This document shows, piece after piece, positions 58,501 to 64,000 of a stretch of DNA of 64,000 nucleotides. Made by a program: the position numbers and the translations under genes. This DNA comes from Sebastes aleutianus (Eukaryota > Chordata > Actinopteri > Perciformes > Sebastidae). The DNA is taken from the NCBI GenBank assembly GCA_916700875.1, contig CAKAKS010000068.1:26947253-27011252 (forward strand), read 5' to 3'. The stretch's first letter is position 1. Each line of letters begins with the position of its first letter. The notes beneath the pieces are model-generated. The model ran no database searches and was not told the DNA's origin. It worked only from the letters and a program-made list of their open reading frames with translations.

Positions 58501-59843
58501 AACAAATGTAACTAAATTTAACTCATTTAGCTATAGATAGTGACTTAACAGACATTTATTTAAATTAAAATCTTCGATTTCCACTTTAATATACACAAGT
58601 TAGGAAAAGATCAGTTGGTTAACAGACAAGACAAGGCAATGCAAGGACCCCAGACCCCATGGTTAAACATCTAGATTTATATAGTGTAAAAAGCAAAATC
58701 TTTTGCATATCCTAAAGGATTGAGTCAGATTAGTGTAAAATAAGTGCTGGTTCATTTAAATCTGGTTTATTCAACATTAAAAAATTGCACCTGGAATGCT
58801 TGAAATCAATTGTGTCAATGAAGAAAACACAGTTTAAGTAGAAAATGGAAATGTTCCCTGTCAAGTAAAGTCATGCGTTTCTCTCACATACCTCATGTCA
58901 CACGCTGCAGATACATAACAGAGCACCTGAAACTGTTTCAAGACCTCCTTAAAGGAACAAGGTGTAGTTAGTGTCATATCTGGTGGTATAACAACAGAGC
59001 TACATTGAGGAAAATAATGCTCATTTGCAACATAAACCTGAGCTACTGACATATGGAAGAATCACACCGTCTCTGATATTTAGAGAGACGTGTAAAAATA
59101 AAGCATTATTTTTAACAGTTTGTCTGAGTAACATTCACATGAGCATTTTGATGTGTAGCAGGTCGGCCACATTATAGAAATGCTTTGATCTCGGGTGAAT
59201 TTGACACCATCTGTGACACAAAAATACATGTATGAAAATACCTGAAGTTGACTTTGGCTCAACATGGAAGTCGGCATAATTTGTAATGTGTATATACCTG
59301 CAAACAATTGTGCTTTCTCTACTTCACAAAACATGACCTCAATTTCCAGCAGATGTCGAACGCTCTGCTTTCTGTCTGAGGATCTGACTCTGGTGTATTT
59401 CCTCTATGAGGAAATTGACTTCTTCCCCTTTAACTCTGTAACTCTTTCATGATGTGATGAGAGTATTTATGTGATTTTTCTTCATTGAGGAGCACTGAGC
59501 TGTTATACATGTTATATTGTGATGGTTACACTATACAGTTTTCAACTGCGTGTCTCTGTATATCATTATATCTTCCTCAAAGTATTTTATTGGTGTTGGC
59601 ATGCCTTTGGACAAGTTCTATTAGTGAGGATATATTTATTGGCTCATGCTTATCTACAAAACACTCCTTGGTCTGTTCTTAATGGACTTGCCTGGTTAAA
59701 TAAAGGTTAAATAATAAAAAAAATGATAATAAAAAGGGTGACCTTTTATGAGTATGTTGACATTTTAGGGCCCTATGAGGTTGCTGTCTATTCACATTAT
59801 TGTATCTCATTGCTAGATGGTCCTTTATTTATTTATTTATTAT

Positions 59844-59961
59844 TGTAAATGGACTTGCATTTATATAGCGCCTTTCTAATCTTCCGGCCACTCAAAGTGC
59901 TTTACACTACATGTCAGCATTCACCCATTCACACACACTTTCATACACTGATGGCAGAGGC
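59844..59961. repeat. Dispersed teleost repeat (copy 2)
   Basis: Matches 15661-15780 over TAAATGGACTTGCATTTATA, CACTCAAAGTGCTTTACACT and TCAGCATTCACCCATTCACA, then ends abruptly. Truncated copy. Confidence 0.65.
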
Positions 59962-62900
59962 CTTTCAGTTAATCTGGCTGATTAGACCTCTTCTCAGGAC
60001 TGTGTAGATGTGTACAGATTGAGCGATATCTTCCTGAGTTCTCCTGTTAGCTTTGTTGAACTTGTTAGGGGCGGGACAAATTACACCTCAATCATTCTTA
60101 TTGGTAGATGAAGATTTGTGACCTCATAAATTCCCATCAAAGCTTCAACCTGAGCAGAGGTCTACTCACCCAGAATAACTGAAAACACCTGTGTCGGTGT
60201 TCGGAGGCTTTAATAAAAGATTTTAAACTTGCAATCAGAGCCTCGGATGCTTTTCAGACTGCCAACCAACATCATGGACTTCCTCTAAAGAGAGGTTTAT
60301 TCTTCCTGAAAAGTTTGACTTTTTTGCAGATTTTTAAGCCACAGCAGCATTTTTGGTTCCTAAAATCATGAACCCTTAAAACAAAAGTGTTTGACCTGTT
60401 GTTACAGGTTACATATGTCTTCAGGTTGTGACAAAGAGTGATTTTCAACCTATTTTCATTTAATCTTACAGAGTTAAGTCTGGAAAAAAAATAATGTTTT
60501 TGTGTAGCAAATTCTCTTTTTTGGCTTTCCTTCGCTTTCAAAGAGGATTTATTATTTTTTTGTTCTTTTTCTCTTTCCTTTAGTATGTTATATAGTACTC
60601 TGTGTTTGTAAAAGGTCTGCAAAGTTACAAAGCCCAAAGTCCATGCCAAAGGGAGTTACTCTCCCCAAAAGAAACACTGCTCCTGAACTGCCTGAAACAC
60701 CTTGATTTAATCCCGCCTTTTCTTCTGTAACGTGGTGATGTCACCAAGTAATACATTTGCATAATACCTACCTAACGGCTAGTTTGGCACGCCCTCAAAC
60801 AAAGCTAGTTAGAGTGGAGTCCGAAAAGTTAGGCTCGGTTGACCAATCAGAGCAGACTGGGCTTTTCGGGGGTACAAGTATGCACCTGGAAATACGCATA
60901 AGAGGTCCACTTTGATCATCTCGCGACCCCTTGTGAGGCCCGCCCGGGTTTGGAACTACTGCTTTTAACTACAATGTGGCATCAAGGTTTTTTTTACATG
61001 GTCATCAAATTCAATCATGTGCATGAACCGTTGCAGATGTCGAGGACCAAACTCAAAGAAATACAGTATGGTGTCAAACCTACATTAACCTTTGTCTTTA
61101 GGATTTACTTAATGCACAGTAATGCCACACAGTGGTACAAACCTCAACAGCTTTCGTGGCTTTCTAGAAAAACAAGCAAATCTTTGTGGCCTGTGACAAG
61201 TTGAGCTGATCTTTTGTTTGTCTGAAAAACAAAACCTCTGTGCTGAGCTGCAGCGCGCTGACACAGTGCCTTGGTGTCTGTTGTCACGGCAGCACGACGA
61301 GCCAGAGGGCGTTCGGAGCATCAATACGTCAATATCACTGCTGTCAAATGAAAAAAATGTGCTTCAGTGCCTCTGGAAAGATACGAAAATCAGGTTATCT
61401 TCAAGTTAAGAAATAATTATTCACTCTTTCCAAACAGACGCTTTTGAAACTTGCTTGTAAAAAGTATTCTTGGGTTTCGGCCTCCTGCGGGACTGAAAAG
61501 TAAAACCTTGCAGTGTTCGGAGCAGCATTGTTGAAGCAAAGTGAATTAGCTGCTTGGATAGCTTGATCCTCCAGAGGATCTACCCGGGGAAGGTCAAATT
61601 ACATTTGTTTGATAGTTGTTCATGCAAGAACAGAGCACTTAATAAAGACACCCTGGTTCGGCTTGCCTGAATTAATTATACACAGTTCAAAGCTTCCCGA
61701 CTGCTTTGAAGTAATCACATCTCAGAGCCAGACCACTGCAGAGATTACCTTTTGATTTCTTTACTCACATGTCCCACACTGCCGTAACACCAACAGCACG
61801 GCCAAATTAAGTTGTTTTTGGAGAATGAAACTAATTATGATGTTTAAATTCCACTTTCCGCTGTTGGAAAACAACACAAGAACAAGAAAAACAGGAGGAA
61901 AAGGTCAGTTTTTATTCAGTAAAAGCTGAGGCAAGAAATGTATCTTGTCAAATCTTGTTCTAACTTGCATAAAAGTGAACTGCTGTTTGTTTGTAGCGAT
62001 TACACCACACAAATATGTGCACATAAGATGAACATGCAAATTATTTTTTCAGACGTCAGCTGGCTGAAAACATGGCAAGGTCTCTATTGAACGTTAGCCA
62101 CCTGAAAAGGGCCTCTTGTTCTCCTGATCACCGCCCCTCTTCCTGTGACTGTACTGTATTTAGGTGATGACATTACTTCACACCACGAAAGTAAGATTTC
62201 ATGAGGAGATAACACACAAAGTTTCCATGTTGTCAGTGCTCTGCGGTTGTATTTGAACACGTCTGTTTCTTTACTTTCATGGGAAATTAACTTTCTGTCA
62301 GAGTCAACAGTTAGATGAGCATATTCCAATTAAATATCTTTGCAGGGTTTGTTTTTCAGTGTCAAACAGAAATGTCAACATTACTGTCGAGATCTTTATT
62401 GATTTAGCCGATTGGACTGTTGTCAGACTATTAAATAGGTGTTATCAGTCGCTATAAGCACCGTAGATGTCGGTCGCAGCATTCCAGCTCTGAGAGAAAC
62501 TTTTTCACCTCCTCTCAGCTGTAAAACATCGTTAGAGGTAATCTTACAAATTGTGTTTCATCATCTAGTGGTGCTTTCTCTAAACACGCAGTTTGCATGT
62601 GAACACATTTGTGCTGCTTTACAACACATCTGGACATGTCCCAGACTAGACAGAGGGACACTGTTAGGAGCAAACTGGAAGGTAAATGTGTGACCTGTGA
62701 TCTTCATTCGGTGTAGCTTTGTGATTACGTTCCATATGTTCAGACATGAAGAGCTACAATAGCGGCACCAAAGTGAAAAAAAAAATCCCTTGATCCTTTG
62801 ATCTGTAACCTGATTTGTTGTGCTGCTGCATTCCCCGAATGTCTTTGCAATTTCACAGTGTTGTCAGTGAGCGTTTATGTCTTCGCTACTGAATGTATCC

Positions 62901-63789
62901 GGGACAGTTTCTGATGGATGGATGGTTGCTGGGGTGTCAACATGCCAGCGCTTCAGGAGATGGACAAAAATGCACAAACATCTGGAAGTGTTTTCTGCAA
63001 TGGGGTCAATCTGCTGAGGGCTCTCACGCAGCTACCAACATGAAGAGAATAGAGTTGCATTCACACACACATCAGCATAAATAGGCTAAAATACTGAACT
63101 GAACTGTACGTGTACAGTATGGTGCAATCTGTGAAACCCCCTTGGTTTAGTCAGCCTTATTTTGGCCTGTTCCTGGTGTCTCAGAGTTTAAAAGATGTGT
63201 CACAGAAAGGAGGGCATAATGTCTCCTCTGTCTCACAGGATAAAAACACTCATTGCCAGACGACACACAAGAGATCTGTAAGCTGCCATGACTGAAGCCC
63301 GGCTCTCTCTCCCTCTTTCTCCCCCTCTCTACTCGTCTTCTTCCCAGTCACCTCCTTGGCAGGTTACCAGCCCAGTGTAGCACGGTATCCAGCCAAACCC
63401 TGGCACGTCTGTCCACTTCAGTGTGTTTTAAAGGACCATTTAAGACCACAAGTGTGCGTATGTGTTTGTGTATCCAGACACTACCAAGTAAATAAAGTTT
63501 TATACACAGTGGAGAAAGTGCTGTGACAGTAAACCACTGAAATCTAAAGCGCTCCTCTTGTCCTGCAGAGCGACACACCCTGCCATGAGTCAGTTGCGTG
63601 CATGGAGACGAATCACACGCTGCTTTGAAAAACAGGATCTCTAACAAAATGTTAAATATACAGTGTCGAGTCTGACACAATCTTTCCTTGTGTAGGCTTC
63701 GTTTTTAATGTGCTCCTTTGCTGACTCACCTAATAATCATCGCCGCTTTTAGGACGAACAGACGTCATTTAAACCACAAGTGTCAGAAG

Positions 63790-64000
63790 AGTCAATTTAT
63801 TACACATTTGATTCATATATATATAAAGTTATATACAATATAGTTACATACATACAAATATAAACTTCTACATCAAGACTGGGCTCATCTGACTTTCAAT
63901 TAACCAACTGAAAAAAAGGTGGATTTCCTTTAAAATCTCTAAACCAAAAAGGCCCCAAGCCTTCACAGATTGCTCACATTCAAAATCCTCTTAATACATG
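63790..64000 (-). other. Possible 3' end of a minus-strand gene beyond the window
   Basis: The minus strand carries AATAAA (plus-strand TTTATT at 63796-63801) after about 200 bases of AT-rich DNA without repeats. That is what a 3' UTR entering from the right would look like, but no coding exon is in view, so this is only a suggestion. Confidence 0.3.

Larger units (their letters stand above)
52200..63780. other. Gene-poor region downstream of mmp13
   Basis: Besides the repeats and elements listed (52.6, 55.4-57.5, 58.3 and 59.8 kb) and a repeat fragment near 53530-53590 (CAATTCAAAGTGCTTTACAT), the DNA is unique-looking and noncoding. The phrase GACCAATCAGAGCAGACTGG near 60840 is another fish repeat. 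The short open frames are not in clusters with splice sites or family similarity. Confidence 0.5.

Noticed and set aside
60272..60649. 125-codon minus-strand frame near 60.5 kb
   Set aside because: Composition is Lys/Asn-rich as expected from AT-rich noncoding DNA; no motif, and no adjoining exons.
63348..63680. 110-codon minus-strand frame near the right end
   Set aside because: No family similarity and it crosses simple CT-rich sequence; more likely chance, though a 3' UTR from the right may start just beyond it.

Overview
The window is vertebrate nuclear DNA, almost certainly from a spiny-rayed teleost fish. All genes are split by GT-AG introns, the intergenic DNA is rich in small inverted-repeat DNA transposons and L2-type LINE fragments typical of fish, and the gene content is a fish-style secreted matrix metalloproteinase (MMP) cluster. 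No prokaryotic features, rRNA genes, CRISPR arrays or intact tRNA genes are seen.

Layout. (1) 3.2-13.4 kb, minus strand: one complete gene, TBRG1 (a FYRN/FYRC nuclear protein). Its first coding exons encode an N-terminal HARE-HTH domain that the human TBRG1 I know lacks; the reading frame joins across 14 coding exons to give 545 residues. (2) 16.9-36.7 kb, minus strand: three complete tandem MMP genes, namely an 11-exon collagenase-like MMP (492 aa), a 10-exon MMP20-like enzyme (473 aa) and a second 10-exon MMP20/stromelysin-like enzyme (481 aa). (3) 36.7-47.4 kb: a gene-free, transposon-rich spacer. (4) 47.4-52.1 kb, plus strand: a complete 11-exon MMP13 (collagenase 3) gene, 459 aa, with a TATA box and candidate RUNX, ETS and AP-1-like sites. 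(5) 52.2-64 kb: no exons recognised; dispersed repeats, a 1.9 kb inverted-repeat element and a tRNA-derived SINE. The last 200 bases may be the 3' end of a minus-strand gene lying beyond the window.

How the genes work together. All four MMPs have a signal peptide, a propeptide with a cysteine switch, a zinc catalytic domain (HExxHxxGxxH plus Met-turn), a hinge, and a four-blade hemopexin domain closed by a Cys-Cys bridge. They are secreted zymogens that cut extracellular matrix. The two outer genes share an extra phase-0 intron in the propeptide that the two inner genes lack, yet they point in opposite directions, so the cluster has a history of duplication plus inversion. Every MMP exon set sums to a whole number of codons, and no MMP gene is broken.

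The points most worth following up are the HARE-HTH/TBRG1 fusion, the shared propeptide intron, a furin-like motif in the propeptide of the third MMP, and several nested or palindromic mobile elements.
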